Of a stretch of DNA of 53,429 nucleotides, positions 40,865-49,470 are shown piece by piece. The number at the start of each line of letters is the position of its first letter. Within the stretch, counting starts at the first letter, position 1. This DNA comes from Pseudomonadota bacterium. Lineage in GTDB: Bacteria; Pseudomonadota; Gammaproteobacteria; Competibacterales; Competibacteraceae. Position numbers and translations under genes: made by a program. Below the pieces are notes generated by a model. That model had not been told where the DNA came from, did not search any database, and saw only the letters and a list, made by a program, of their open reading frames with translations. The DNA is taken from assembly GCA_018240295.1 (NCBI GenBank), contig JAFEGB010000104.1:1-53429 (forward strand), given 5' to 3'.

Positions 40865-41762
40865 CCGGGAACACGCCGGTCGACAGATACCGGTCGCCGC
40901 GGTCGCAGACGATGCTGACGATCAGCGCGTCCGGGGTTTCGGCGGCGATGCGCAGCGCCGCGACCATCGCGCCGCCCGAGGAAATCCCGCAGAACAGGCC
41001 TTCCTCGCGCGCAAGCTGCCGGGTCATCGCCTCGGCATCGGCCTGATTCACGTCGAGGATGCGATCGACGCGCGGGGCCTCGTAGATCTTCGGCAGATAG
41101 GCCTCGGGCCAGCGGCGGATGCCGGGAATCTGCGCACCGTCGGCCGGCTGCACGCCGATGACCTGCACGTGCGGCGCGACCTCCTTGAGGTAACGCGACA
41201 CGCCCATGATCGTGCCGGTCGTGCCCATGGAGCTGACGAAGTGCGTGATGCGGCCCTGCGTCTGGCGCCAGATCTCCGGGCCGGTGGACTTGTAGTGCGC
41301 GAGCGGGTTGTCGGGGTTCGAGAACTGGTCGAGCACGCGGCCCTTGCCCTCGGCCTGCATCGAGAGCGCCAGATCGCGCGCGCCTTCCATGCCCTGGGCT
41401 CTGGTGACGAGGATCAGTTCGGCGCCGAAGGCCTTCATCGTCGCCCGGCGCTCCAGCGACAGGTTGTCCGGCATGATCAGGATCATCCGGTAGCCCTTGA
41501 TCGCCGCTGCCATCGCCAGCGCGATGCCGGTGTTGCCGCTCGTGGCCTCGATCAGCGTGTCGCCGGGGCGGATGTCGCCGCGGGCCTCGGCCTCGCGGAT
41601 CATCGACACCGCCGGGCGGTCCTTGACCGAGCCGGCCGGGTTGTTGCCTTCGAGCTTGGCGAGCACGAGGCCGGGCAGGTCGCGGCCGAGGCGCTGCAGC
41701 CGCATCAGCGGGGTTTCGCCGACCAGGTCTTCGAGGGTCGGAAACAGGGACGGGTCGATCAT
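40860..41762 (-). CDS. cysM: Cysteine synthase B
   Basis: CysM condenses O-acetylserine with sulfide or thiosulfate using pyridoxal phosphate. The 300-residue protein has Lys47 in NPAGSVKDRP for cofactor binding, the phosphate/acetylserine loop EATSGNTGIALAMAAAIKGY, SSMGTTGTIMGVSRYLKE and the CGISSGGAMVA loop. The start ATG is at 41762. It is divergent from the hybrid kinase gene, a frequent neighbour of cysM in gammaproteobacteria with BarA/GacS. Confidence 0.96.
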   Translation of the reverse strand: MIDPSLFPTLEDLVGETPLMRLQRLGRDLPGLVLAKLEGNNPAGSVKDRPAVSMIREAEARGDIRPGDTLIEATSGNTGIALAMAAAIKGYRMILIMPDNLSLERRATMKAFGAELILVTRAQGMEGARDLALSMQAEGKGRVLDQFSNPDNPLAHYKSTGPEIWRQTQGRITHFVSSMGTTGTIMGVSRYLKEVAPHVQVIGVQPADGAQIPGIRRWPEAYLPKIYEAPRVDRILDVNQADAEAMTRQLAREEGLFCGISSGGAMVAALRIAAETPDALIVSIVCDRGDRYLSTGVFPD

Positions 41763-41919
41763 GGGCGGCAGGTCCGGATGGGGCAGGGGCGCCGCATTCA
41801 GGCGGGCCGGCTAGTATACACGGCCCGTTCCGGCCGCCCGGCCGTTGCCCCTGCCGTCCGATGCTCCTCCTGCCGCTGCCTGCTGCTGTCCTGATCCACG
41901 CCTGCCGGCGTGCCGAGCG

Positions 41920-44340
41920 ATGATCTTCTCCGGTCTGCCGGCGCGCATCGCGCTGCTTGCCTTCGTGCCGGTGCTGGGGCTGGCTGCGCTCGCTTCGGCC
42001 TGGCTCGGCTACGAGCGCTATCAGGCCGGCGTGCAGGAGATCAACACCCGCGGGACGACGCTGGTGCGCCAGGCGGCCCTGGCCCTGGAGGGCGATCCGG
42101 TGCTCGAACGCGAGCGCCTGCGCCGCTACGCGCTCGGGCTGCTCGCCCTCGATGACGTGCTGACCGTGAGCATCGACGGCCTCGACGGCCAGACGCTGGT
42201 GCGCGAACAGCGCAGCAGCAGCCAGCGCCTCAACGGCAACGCCGGTGAGCAGCCCGAAGCCTCGCTCGGCTTCGAGGCACCGGTGCGCGGGGCGCTGGCC
42301 GCCAGCCTGACGCCGGACATCAGCCCCGGGCCGGGTTACCTGCCGGGGCCGGCGCGCGTGCACATCGAGCTGTCGCGCGCGCCGCTGTTCGCGCTGCGCA
42401 GCAGCGTGCTGATCGACACGCTCGGCCTGCTCGGGCTCGGGGCGCTGTTCGGGCTGCTGGCCGCGAGCCTCGGTTCGATCGCGATCCTGACGCCGTTCGA
42501 ACGCGTGCAGCGCCTGCTGAACCGGCTGCGCAACGGCCAGTTCGAGCCGCCGCTGCGCCGCGGCGACGACGGCGGGCCGCTCGATGCGCTGGAGGAAGGC
42601 ATCAGTGCCATCGCCCGGCTGCTGCGCGAGCAGCGCCAGACGCTGATGTCGCGCGACGAGCAGACCATGGCCGAACTGCACGAGACGCTGGAGGAACTCG
42701 AGATCAAGAACGCCGAGCTCGACATCGCGCGCAAGAAGGCACTGGCCGCGAGCCAGGTCAAATCCGAATTCCTCGCCAACATGAGCCACGAGATCCGCAC
42801 GCCGATGAACGGCGTGCTCGGCTTCGTCGAGCTGCTGGCCAAGACCGAGCTGTCCCGCACCCAGCAGGGGCATCTGCAGACGATCCGCGCCTCGGCGCGG
42901 CATCTGATGACCATCCTCAACGACATCCTCGACTTCTCGAAGATCGAGGCCGGCAAGTTCGAACTCGCGCAGCAGCCCTTCGACCTGCGCGAGCTGCTGG
43001 AGAACGCCGTGCTGCTGTTCGCCCCGAACGCGCACGCCAAGAACCTGTCGCTGGTGCTCGACGTGGCGCCCGAGCTGCCCTCGGGGCTGATCGGCGACGG
43101 GCCGCGCATCGCGCAGATCGTCACCAACCTCGTCAGCAACGCCGTCAAGTTCACCGATCGCGGCCAGGTCGAGGTCTGCGTGCGGCTGTGCTCCGAAACC
43201 GCGAAGACCGTGACGTTCGGCATTGCCGTGCTCGATACCGGCATCGGCTTCGCGCCGCAGGACCGCGCACGCCTGTTCAGCGCCTTCGACCAGATCGACA
43301 CCTCGCCGACGCGCCGCCACGGCGGCACCGGTCTCGGACTCGCGATCTGCCGGCGCCTGGTGCAGATGATGGGCGGCGACATCCACGCCGAGAGCGTGCC
43401 CGGTGAGGGCGCGTGCTTCGAGGCGACGCTGCGGCTCGATCGGCTGCTCGCCACCGAAGCCGGCGAGGGCGCCGAGGCAGTGCCGCCGCCGGTGTCGATG
43501 CCGGCGCTGCTGGCGATGCGCGACGAGACGCTGGCGCGCGCGCTCACGCACATCCTGGCGCTGCGCGGCGTGGCGGCGCGCCTCTGCCGTGACGTGAACG
43601 AGCTGGAGGCGGCGCTGTCGCAGCCGCCGGCGCCGGGACCGCTGCTGATCGCGATCGACCTGCGCACATTGCCGGGCGCCCGTCAGGCCCTGCCCGAACT
43701 GCTGCGCGCGCGCGAGCAGCCGGTCGAGGGCGGGCTGCTGCTGATCGGCGGGGCCGAGGCCGCCATGCCCGGCAACGGCGGCTTCGCCTACGGCCGGCTG
43801 CAGGCCTGGCAGATCGCCCGCCCGCCGGTGTCGCGCGAGGTGCTGCCGGTGCTCGATGCGCTGCTCGCCCGCCACGCCGGCACGCCACTGCCGGATCAGG
43901 CTTCGACGACGGTGCCGGCGGCGCACAGCACGCCCGGCACCCAGGGGCTGCACGTGCTGCTCGCCGATGACAACCTGATCAACCGCCAGCTCGCCCGGCT
44001 GTTCCTGCAGCAGCTCGGTGCGCAGGTCGACGAGGCGGCCAACGGGCTGGAGGCCGTGCAGCGCTGCGCCGGACACGACTACGACGTGGTGCTGATGGAC
44101 ATCCAGATGCCCGAACTCGATGGCCTGTCGGCGACGCGGCGCATCCGCGCGGCCGGCCCGAACCGCGATACGCCGATCGTCGCGCTGACCGCCGAGATCC
44201 TGCCGAGCGACGCCGGGCGTTATCGTGCCGCCGGCATCGACGATCAGGTCATCAAGCCGGTCACCGAGGAAGCCCTGGTCGCGACGCTGCTGAAATGGGG
44301 CAACCGCTGCCACCTGCCCGATCCGCAGGTGCAGGCCTGA
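41920..44340 (+). CDS. Hybrid sensor histidine kinase, BarA/GacS-like
   Basis: The 806-residue protein has two membrane spans (about 7-28 and 162-187) around a periplasmic domain, a HAMP-like segment, a coiled coil, a HisKA domain with phospho-accepting His290 (NMSHEIRTPMNGVLGF), a HATPase domain (IVTNLVSNAVKFTDRG, DTGIGFAPQDRARLF, GGTGLGLAICRRL), a degenerate receiver-like region (about 525-650) and a C-terminal receiver with Asp727 (VLMDIQMPELDG). No Hpt domain is attached; an Hpt protein is encoded just downstream. Next to cysM this is the BarA/GacS position, whose output is usually CsrA-titrating small RNAs through GacA/UvrY. Confidence 0.93.
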   Translation: MIFSGLPARIALLAFVPVLGLAALASAWLGYERYQAGVQEINTRGTTLVRQAALALEGDPVLERERLRRYALGLLALDDVLTVSIDGLDGQTLVREQRSSSQRLNGNAGEQPEASLGFEAPVRGALAASLTPDISPGPGYLPGPARVHIELSRAPLFALRSSVLIDTLGLLGLGALFGLLAASLGSIAILTPFERVQRLLNRLRNGQFEPPLRRGDDGGPLDALEEGISAIARLLREQRQTLMSRDEQTMAELHETLEELEIKNAELDIARKKALAASQVKSEFLANMSHEIRTPMNGVLGFVELLAKTELSRTQQGHLQTIRASARHLMTILNDILDFSKIEAGKFELAQQPFDLRELLENAVLLFAPNAHAKNLSLVLDVAPELPSGLIGDGPRIAQIVTNLVSNAVKFTDRGQVEVCVRLCSETAKTVTFGIAVLDTGIGFAPQDRARLFSAFDQIDTSPTRRHGGTGLGLAICRRLVQMMGGDIHAESVPGEGACFEATLRLDRLLATEAGEGAEAVPPPVSMPALLAMRDETLARALTHILALRGVAARLCRDVNELEAALSQPPAPGPLLIAIDLRTLPGARQALPELLRAREQPVEGGLLLIGGAEAAMPGNGGFAYGRLQAWQIARPPVSREVLPVLDALLARHAGTPLPDQASTTVPAAHSTPGTQGLHVLLADDNLINRQLARLFLQQLGAQVDEAANGLEAVQRCAGHDYDVVLMDIQMPELDGLSATRRIRAAGPNRDTPIVALTAEILPSDAGRYRAAGIDDQVIKPVTEEALVATLLKWGNRCHLPDPQVQA

Positions 44341-44473
44341 AGTGCAGGCGCGACCCGACGGGCCGCCGGACGGCTTCTGAACCCCCACCACTGCACCCGC
44401 AGCCGCCGGAGGCGCGCCGCGGAGCAGAGAACACCGGAGCCATGCCATGGAATGCGACAACCAAGGAGCGCAC

Positions 44474-44821
44474 GTGACTGAACTTCCCGTCTTTGACCCG
44501 CAGGAAGCCCTGCGCGTGACCGGCAACCGTGCCGCGATCGCCACGCATCTGCTCGGCCTGTTCCTGAACGAACTGCCCGAGGCCAGGCTCGTGATCACCG
44601 ATCTGGCCGCCGACGGCGAGCGCGAGGCGCTGCGCGCGCGCGTGCACAAGCTCGCCGGTTCGGCGATGTACTGCGGCGCGGTGCGGCTGCTCGCCGTCAG
44701 CCGGGCCCTGGAAGCCGCCATCGAGGACGGTGCCGCCGACGTGGACATCGAGACCGGCACGCGCTCGGTGCTGGACGAGATCGGCAGATTCATTGCGGCT
44801 GCGCCGAAGATGCCCGGATGA
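44474..44821 (+). CDS. Stand-alone histidine phosphotransfer (Hpt) protein
   Basis: This 115-residue four-helix protein carries the phosphotransfer motif ARVHKLAGSAMYCGAVRL with His58. It starts VTELPVFDPQEALRVTGNRA, very like the Hpt domain at the C-terminus of BarA/GacS proteins. GTG at 44474 is chosen because AAGGAG lies five bases upstream; ATG at 44447 is possible. It very probably completes the phosphorelay of the hybrid kinase 133 bases upstream, having become separated from it. Confidence 0.9.
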   Translation: MTELPVFDPQEALRVTGNRAAIATHLLGLFLNELPEARLVITDLAADGEREALRARVHKLAGSAMYCGAVRLLAVSRALEAAIEDGAADVDIETGTRSVLDEIGRFIAAAPKMPG

Positions 44822-44965
44822 ATCGGCGCAACACTGCGCGGCGCAGTCCGGGGCCGGGGGCGGTCGGTCGTCCGTCCCGCCGCCCGCGCCCGGCGGTTTG
44901 CCCTGCGCACGGGGCAATGCCGATACTGCTGCGCAATCCCTGCCCGAGTCCGTAGCCCCGTCCGC

Positions 44966-45853
44966 ATGCATCCCCATCGTCAGGCCGTGTTCTGCGCCCT
45001 CGGCGCCGTGCTGGCGTGGTCCACGGTCGCCGCGGCCTTCAAGTACAGCCTGCGCTGGCTGACGCCGGTCGAGCTGCTGCTGGTGGCCTCGCTCAGTTCG
45101 CTGCTGGTGCTCGCCGGCGTGCTGGCCGTGCAGGGCCGGCTCGGGCATCTGCGCCGGCTGCCGGCCCGTGACTGGCTGGCTTCGGCCGGCTACGGCTTCC
45201 TGAACCCCTTCCTGTACTACCTCGTGCTGTTCGAGGCCTACCGGCGGCTGCCGGCGCAGGTCGCGCAGCCGCTGAACTACGCGTGGCCGCTGGTGCTGGT
45301 GCTGCTGTCGGCGCTGTGGCTGCGCCAGCGCCTGCGGCTCGCGACGCTGGCGGCGATGGGGCTGTCGCTCGCGGGCATCGTGCTGATCTCGATGCAGGGC
45401 GAGGCCGCGGGCAGCGCCGGCAGTGATCCGGCCGGCGTGGCGCTGGCGCTGGCGAGCACGCTGATCTGGGCCGGCTACTGGCTCGCCAACAGCCGCGACC
45501 GGCAGGATGCGGTGCTGCGCCTGAGCGCCAACTTCGCCTGCGGCACGCTGTTCATCGCGCTCTGGTGGCTCGCCGGCTCGCCGCGGGCGCTGCCGCTGCC
45601 CGGCGTGCTCGGCGCGGCGTATGTCGGCGTGTTCGAGATGGGGCTGACCTTCGTGCTGTGGCTGTCGGCGCTGCGCCTGGCGCGCAATACCGCGCAGGTC
45701 GGCGGACTCGTGTACCTGTCACCGTTCCTGTCGCTGCTGTTCATCCACTGGGTGCTCGGCGAGACCATCCGGCCGGCGACGGTCGCCGGTCTGGCGCTGA
45801 TCGTCGGCGGCGTGCTGCTGAACCAGCTCGCCGGCCGGCGCGCGGCGCCCTGA
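44966..45853 (+). CDS. DMT family (EamA) aromatic amino acid exporter-like
   Basis: The 295-residue protein has ten membrane segments with two EamA repeats: LGAVLAWSTVAAAFKYSLRW at the start, FLYYLVLFEAYRRLPAQVAQ and PLNYAWPLVLVLLSALWLRQ in the first repeat, and YVGVFEMGLTFVLWLSALRL in the second. This pattern is close to the YddG/paraquat-methyl viologen exporter group. It precedes the ornithine-cyclodeaminase-family gene by 31 bases, so the two may be linked. Confidence 0.88.
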   Translation: MHPHRQAVFCALGAVLAWSTVAAAFKYSLRWLTPVELLLVASLSSLLVLAGVLAVQGRLGHLRRLPARDWLASAGYGFLNPFLYYLVLFEAYRRLPAQVAQPLNYAWPLVLVLLSALWLRQRLRLATLAAMGLSLAGIVLISMQGEAAGSAGSDPAGVALALASTLIWAGYWLANSRDRQDAVLRLSANFACGTLFIALWWLAGSPRALPLPGVLGAAYVGVFEMGLTFVLWLSALRLARNTAQVGGLVYLSPFLSLLFIHWVLGETIRPATVAGLALIVGGVLLNQLAGRRAAP

Positions 45854-45884
45854 AGTTTTTTCGCAACCGCCGCCGGAGGTGAGC

Positions 45885-46838
45885 ATGCAGGTGTTCGATG
45901 CCGCGCAGGTGCGCGAGGCGCTCGACGCGCCGGGGCTGATCGAGGCGCTGCGCGCGGCGTTTCGCGAGGGCGCCGAAGTGCCGCTGCGCCATCACCACAC
46001 GCTCGCGGTACCCGGTGAGCCGGCGGCGACGCTGCTGCTGATGCCGGCGTGGACGGCGGGCGGCTTCCTCGGCGTCAAGATCGCCGGCGTCTTCCCCGGC
46101 AACGCCGCGCGCGGCCAGCCGGCGGTGCAGGCGCAGTACCTGCTGATGAACGCCGGCACCGGCGAGCCGCTGGCGCTGCTCGATGGCAACGAGCTGACCG
46201 CGCGGCGCACGGCGGCCGCTTCGGCGCTCGCGGCCGGCTATCTGGCGCGGCGCGACGCCGCCCGGCTGCTCGTCGTCGCCACCGGCCGGCTGGCGGTGCC
46301 GCTCGCCTGCGCACACGCGGGCGTGCGCGACTACGTGCAGATCTCGGTCTGGGGCCGCGATCCCGCCAAGGCGGCGGATGTTGCCGGGCAGTTGCGCCGG
46401 CTCGGGCTGCCGGCCGATGCGGCGGTCACGCTCGAAGCCGCGGTACGCAGTGCCGATACGATCTCGTGCGCGACGCTGGCCACCGTGCCGCTGATCCGCG
46501 GTGACTGGCTCGCGCCCGGCACCCACCTCGATCTGGTCGGCGGCTACACGCCGGCGATGCGCGAGGCCGACGATGCGGCGATCGCGCGCGCCGAGGTCTT
46601 CGTCGACACCCGCGCCGGCGCGCTGGTCGAGGCCGGCGATCTGGTGCAGCCGCTCGCGAGCGGCGTGCTGCGGCCCGAGGCCGTGCTCGCCGAACTCGCC
46701 GGACTCTGCCGCGGCGAGCACCCGGGCCGGCGCGACGCGGCCGCCATCACCGTGTTCAAGTCGGTCGGCACCGCGCTTGAGGACCTCGCCGCGGCGGTGC
46801 TGGTCTGGCAGCGGCGGGCGCTGCCGGGATGCGGATGA
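45885..46838 (+). CDS. Ornithine cyclodeaminase/mu-crystallin family protein
   Basis: The 317-residue protein has the ornithine cyclodeaminase fold: an N-terminal substrate domain (ATLLLMPAWTAGGFLGVKIA, with the Lys of the GVKI segment), LLDGNELTARRTAAASALAA, a Rossmann domain of unusual start (LLVVATGRLAVPLACAHAG; the usual GxGxQA is altered to ATGRLA) and LAPGTHLDLVGGYTPAMREA. NAD binding may therefore differ from the norm. The ATG at 45885 is preferred with GGAGG upstream; GTG at 45879 is possible. Substrates vary in the family (ornithine, proline analogues, ketimines). Confidence 0.9.
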   Translation: MQVFDAAQVREALDAPGLIEALRAAFREGAEVPLRHHHTLAVPGEPAATLLLMPAWTAGGFLGVKIAGVFPGNAARGQPAVQAQYLLMNAGTGEPLALLDGNELTARRTAAASALAAGYLARRDAARLLVVATGRLAVPLACAHAGVRDYVQISVWGRDPAKAADVAGQLRRLGLPADAAVTLEAAVRSADTISCATLATVPLIRGDWLAPGTHLDLVGGYTPAMREADDAAIARAEVFVDTRAGALVEAGDLVQPLASGVLRPEAVLAELAGLCRGEHPGRRDAAAITVFKSVGTALEDLAAAVLVWQRRALPGCG

Positions 46839-47288
46839 GCAGCACAGGACTGGCCTGACCATCGGGCCATGGCGAGGCGCGCCGGCGGCTCTCTGCACCG
46901 TTGCGGCGCAGGGCCGGCCGCGGGCGAGGGCGCGGCAGCGGCAAGTTTCTGATCAGCCGCGCTTGCGCCGGGCTGGCACGGAAACGGTATTCCGCCTGCG
47001 GAATGTGCCGCTTCGGGGCGCCCGTGATCTGCGTCAGCCAAGCTGTCCGGTGTCCGGCCCGCAGGCTTGACAGTCGCGTGACACGGCAGCCATAAGCACT
47101 GCGCGGAACAGTGGCACCCCCAGAACGTGCCGGCCGGCGCAGGACGCCGGTACCGGATTCCGCCCGCGCCCGCGACGGCCGCCCGAGGCGGTCGCGACGG
47201 ACGCGGAACCCGCCGCAGCCTCATCTTCCGATCCAGTCCATTCGTCCTATCCAACATCCCTTACCGCTACTTGCGTAGGAGCAGAACG
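46839..47288. promoter_or_regulatory. Promoter and long leader region of livK
   Basis: The gap of 450 bases carries no supported gene. A good -35 box TTGACA (47067-47072) is followed after 17-18 bases by CCATAAG (47090-47096), giving a leader of about 190 bases before the livK ATG. The leader is GC-rich with short inverted repeats (for example CCGGCGC near 47130 and GACGCCGG near 47142) and ends in a pyrimidine-rich stretch just before AGGAG. A long leader suggests post-transcriptional control. Confidence 0.5.
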
Positions 47289-48419
47289 ATGAAGAAGGCT
47301 ATCCAGCGCGCCTTTGCCGTGTCCCTGCTGGCCGGTGCCGTCGCCTTTGGCGTCGGCGCGCACGCGGCCGACGTGATCAAGATCGGTGTTGCCGGCCCGA
47401 TGACCGGCGGCAACGCCGCGTTCGGCGAGCAGTTCTGGCGCGGGGCGGTGCAGGCCGCCGAGGACATCAACGCCGCCGGCGGCGTCAACGGCAAGAAGAT
47501 CGAGCTCGTGAAGGCCGACGACGCCTGCGAGCCCAAGCAGGCGGTCGCGGTCGCCAACCGCCTCGTCGACCAGGACAAGGTCGATGCGATCATCGGCCAC
47601 TTCTGTTCCTCCAGCACGATCCCGGCTTCCGAGATCTACGCCGAAGCCGGCAAGCTGCAGATCACGCCGGCCTCGACCAACCCGAAGGTCACCGAGCGCA
47701 ACATCCCGACGATCTTCCGCACCTGCGGCCGTGACGACCAGCAGGGCGCCGTCGCCGCCGACTTCATCCTCAGCACGCTGAAGGCGAAGAAGATCGCGGT
47801 GATCCACGACAAGGACACCTACGGCCAGGGCCTCGCCGATGCGATGAAGGCCTCGGCCGCCAAGAAGGGCGCCAAGGAAGTCCTCTACGAGGGCCTGACC
47901 CGCGGCGAGAAGGACTTCAACGCGCTCGCCACCAAGATCAAGGCCGCCGATGCCGATGCCGTGTACTTCGGCGGTCTCGCCGCCGAGGCCGGTCCGCTGG
48001 TGCGCCAGCTGCGCGAACAGGGTTCGACCGCGGCCTTCATCTCCGGCGACGGCATCGTCGACACCGCCTTCGTCACCGCCGCCGGCGGCCCGCAGTTCTC
48101 GAAGGGCGTGTACATGACCTTCGGTGCCGATCCGCGCAACCTCCCGGGCGGCAAGTCGCTGGTCGAGAAGTTCCGCAAGGCCGGCTACGAGCCCGAGGGC
48201 TACACGCTCTACAGCTACGCGACCCTGCAGGCGGTCACCGAGGCGATGAAGGCCACCAAGTCCACCGACGGCGCCACGCTCGCGAAGTGGCTGAAGGGCC
48301 ACACCGTCAACACCGTCATGGGCCCGAAGGCCTGGGACGCCAAGGGTGACCTGAAGGTCTCCGACTACGTCATGTACCAGTGGGACGACAAGGGCGGCTA
48401 CGCCGAACTGAAGAAGTAA
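47289..48419 (+). CDS. livK: Branched-chain amino acid ABC transporter, substrate-binding protein
   Basis: The periplasmic protein of 376 residues has a clear signal peptide (MKKAIQRAFAVSLLAGAVAF, with cleavage after AHA near residue 27) and a type I periplasmic-binding fold: VIKIGVAGPMTGGNAAFGEQ, INAAGGVNGKKIELV, DKVDAIIGHFCSSST and AVYFGGLAAEAGPLVRQLRE. It binds leucine, isoleucine, valine or related amino acids. AGGAG is upstream of the ATG. A strong hairpin follows, so the protein can be made in excess over the membrane parts. Confidence 0.95.
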   Translation: MKKAIQRAFAVSLLAGAVAFGVGAHAADVIKIGVAGPMTGGNAAFGEQFWRGAVQAAEDINAAGGVNGKKIELVKADDACEPKQAVAVANRLVDQDKVDAIIGHFCSSSTIPASEIYAEAGKLQITPASTNPKVTERNIPTIFRTCGRDDQQGAVAADFILSTLKAKKIAVIHDKDTYGQGLADAMKASAAKKGAKEVLYEGLTRGEKDFNALATKIKAADADAVYFGGLAAEAGPLVRQLREQGSTAAFISGDGIVDTAFVTAAGGPQFSKGVYMTFGADPRNLPGGKSLVEKFRKAGYEPEGYTLYSYATLQAVTEAMKATKSTDGATLAKWLKGHTVNTVMGPKAWDAKGDLKVSDYVMYQWDDKGGYAELKK

Positions 48420-48441
48420 GCCCGCGTCCGCAACGAGACTG

Positions 48442-48479
48442 CGACCCCCGCCACCCGATCCGGGGCGGGGGTCGACTTT
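48442..48479 (+). terminator. Attenuating terminator between livK and livH
   Basis: CGACCCCCGCC (48442-48452) and GGCGGGGGTCG (48464-48474) form a perfect 11-bp stem, followed by ACTTTT. It lies 23 bases after the livK stop and 69 before livH. Partial read-through would make livK mRNA more abundant than livHMGF mRNA, as is usual for binding-protein operons. Confidence 0.75.
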
Positions 48480-48548
48480 TGTCGGGGCTGCGCGCGCCGT
48501 GATCCGTGCGAAGCCGCCGCCCGCGACCTTGACCGGGGAGATTTCCGG

Positions 48549-49466
48549 ATGGACTGGCACATCCTCGCCCAGCAGCTCGTCAACGGGCTGACGCTGGGCT
48601 CGATCTACGGCCTGATCGCCATCGGTTACACGATGGTGTACGGCATCATCGGCATGATCAATTTCGCGCACGGCGACGTGTACATGGTCTCGGCCTACCT
48701 GACCGCGATCGCGATCGCCGTGCTCACCGGCTTCGGCATCGACTCGGCGCCGTTCGCCATCGTCATCACGCTGGCGCTGACGATGTTCATCACCGGCGTC
48801 TACGGCTGGTCGATCGAGCGCGTCGCCTACCGGCCGCTGCGCGGCTCGACGCGGCTCGCGCCGCTGATCTCGGCGATCGGCATCTCGCTGGTGCTGCAGA
48901 ACTACGTGCAGCTCTCCCAGGGCGCCAAGCCCCAGGGCGTGCCGACGCTGGTCAGCGGCACCGTGCGCCTCGGCACCGAAACCAATTTCGTGCAGATGAC
49001 GTACATCCAGATCCTGATCGTCGTCGTCAGCTTCGCGGCGATGGCGGCGCTGACCTGGATCATCCGCAGCACCTCGCTCGGCCGCCAGTGCCGCGCCACG
49101 CAGCAGGACCGCAAGATGGCGGCGATCCTCGGCATCGACACCGACCGCATCATCTCCACCGTGTTCGTGATCGGCGCAGCGATGGCGGCGATCGCCGGCG
49201 TGCTGGTGACGCTGAACTACGGCTCCTTCGACTTCTTCATCGGCTTCGTCACCGGCATCAAGGCGTTCACGGCCGCGGTGCTCGGCGGCATCGGCTCGCT
49301 GCCCGGCGCCATGCTCGGCGGCATCCTGCTCGGCCTGTTCGAATCGCTGTTCTCGGGCTTCGTCAACACCGATTACAAGGACGTGTTCTCGTTCGCGCTG
49401 CTGGTGCTGGTGCTGATCTTCCGCCCGAGCGGGCTGCTCGGTCGTCCCGAAGTGGAAAAGGTGTGA
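48549..49466 (+). CDS. livH: Branched-chain amino acid ABC transporter permease LivH
   Basis: LivH (305 residues) is one of the two membrane subunits. It has about eight membrane segments and family motifs QQLVNGLTLGSIYGLIAIGY, GMINFAHGDVYMVSAYL, YRPLRGSTRLAPLISAIGIS and GIKAFTAAVLGGIGSLPGAM, with the C-terminal FRPSGLLGRPEVEKV end. It is followed four bases later by livM. Confidence 0.95.
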   Translation: MDWHILAQQLVNGLTLGSIYGLIAIGYTMVYGIIGMINFAHGDVYMVSAYLTAIAIAVLTGFGIDSAPFAIVITLALTMFITGVYGWSIERVAYRPLRGSTRLAPLISAIGISLVLQNYVQLSQGAKPQGVPTLVSGTVRLGTETNFVQMTYIQILIVVVSFAAMAALTWIIRSTSLGRQCRATQQDRKMAAILGIDTDRIISTVFVIGAAMAAIAGVLVTLNYGSFDFFIGFVTGIKAFTAAVLGGIGSLPGAMLGGILLGLFESLFSGFVNTDYKDVFSFALLVLVLIFRPSGLLGRPEVEKV

Positions 49467-49470
49467 GCTG

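Noticed and set aside
41811-41820. TATACT-like -10 box between cysM and the hybrid kinase
   Set aside because: No acceptable -35 element lies at 16-18 bases on either strand, so no promoter is claimed although one must exist nearby.
40825-44967. 1380-codon minus-strand open frame through cysM, the hybrid kinase and the Hpt gene
   Set aside because: It runs antisense to well-recognised kinase and Hpt genes and is out of frame with cysM; composition is that of a shadow frame.
46974-46990. Sigma-54-like sequence TGGCACGGAAACGGTAT upstream of livK
   Set aside because: The -24 half is perfect but the -12 half has GT and not the required GC; the TTGACA promoter at 47067 explains livK better.
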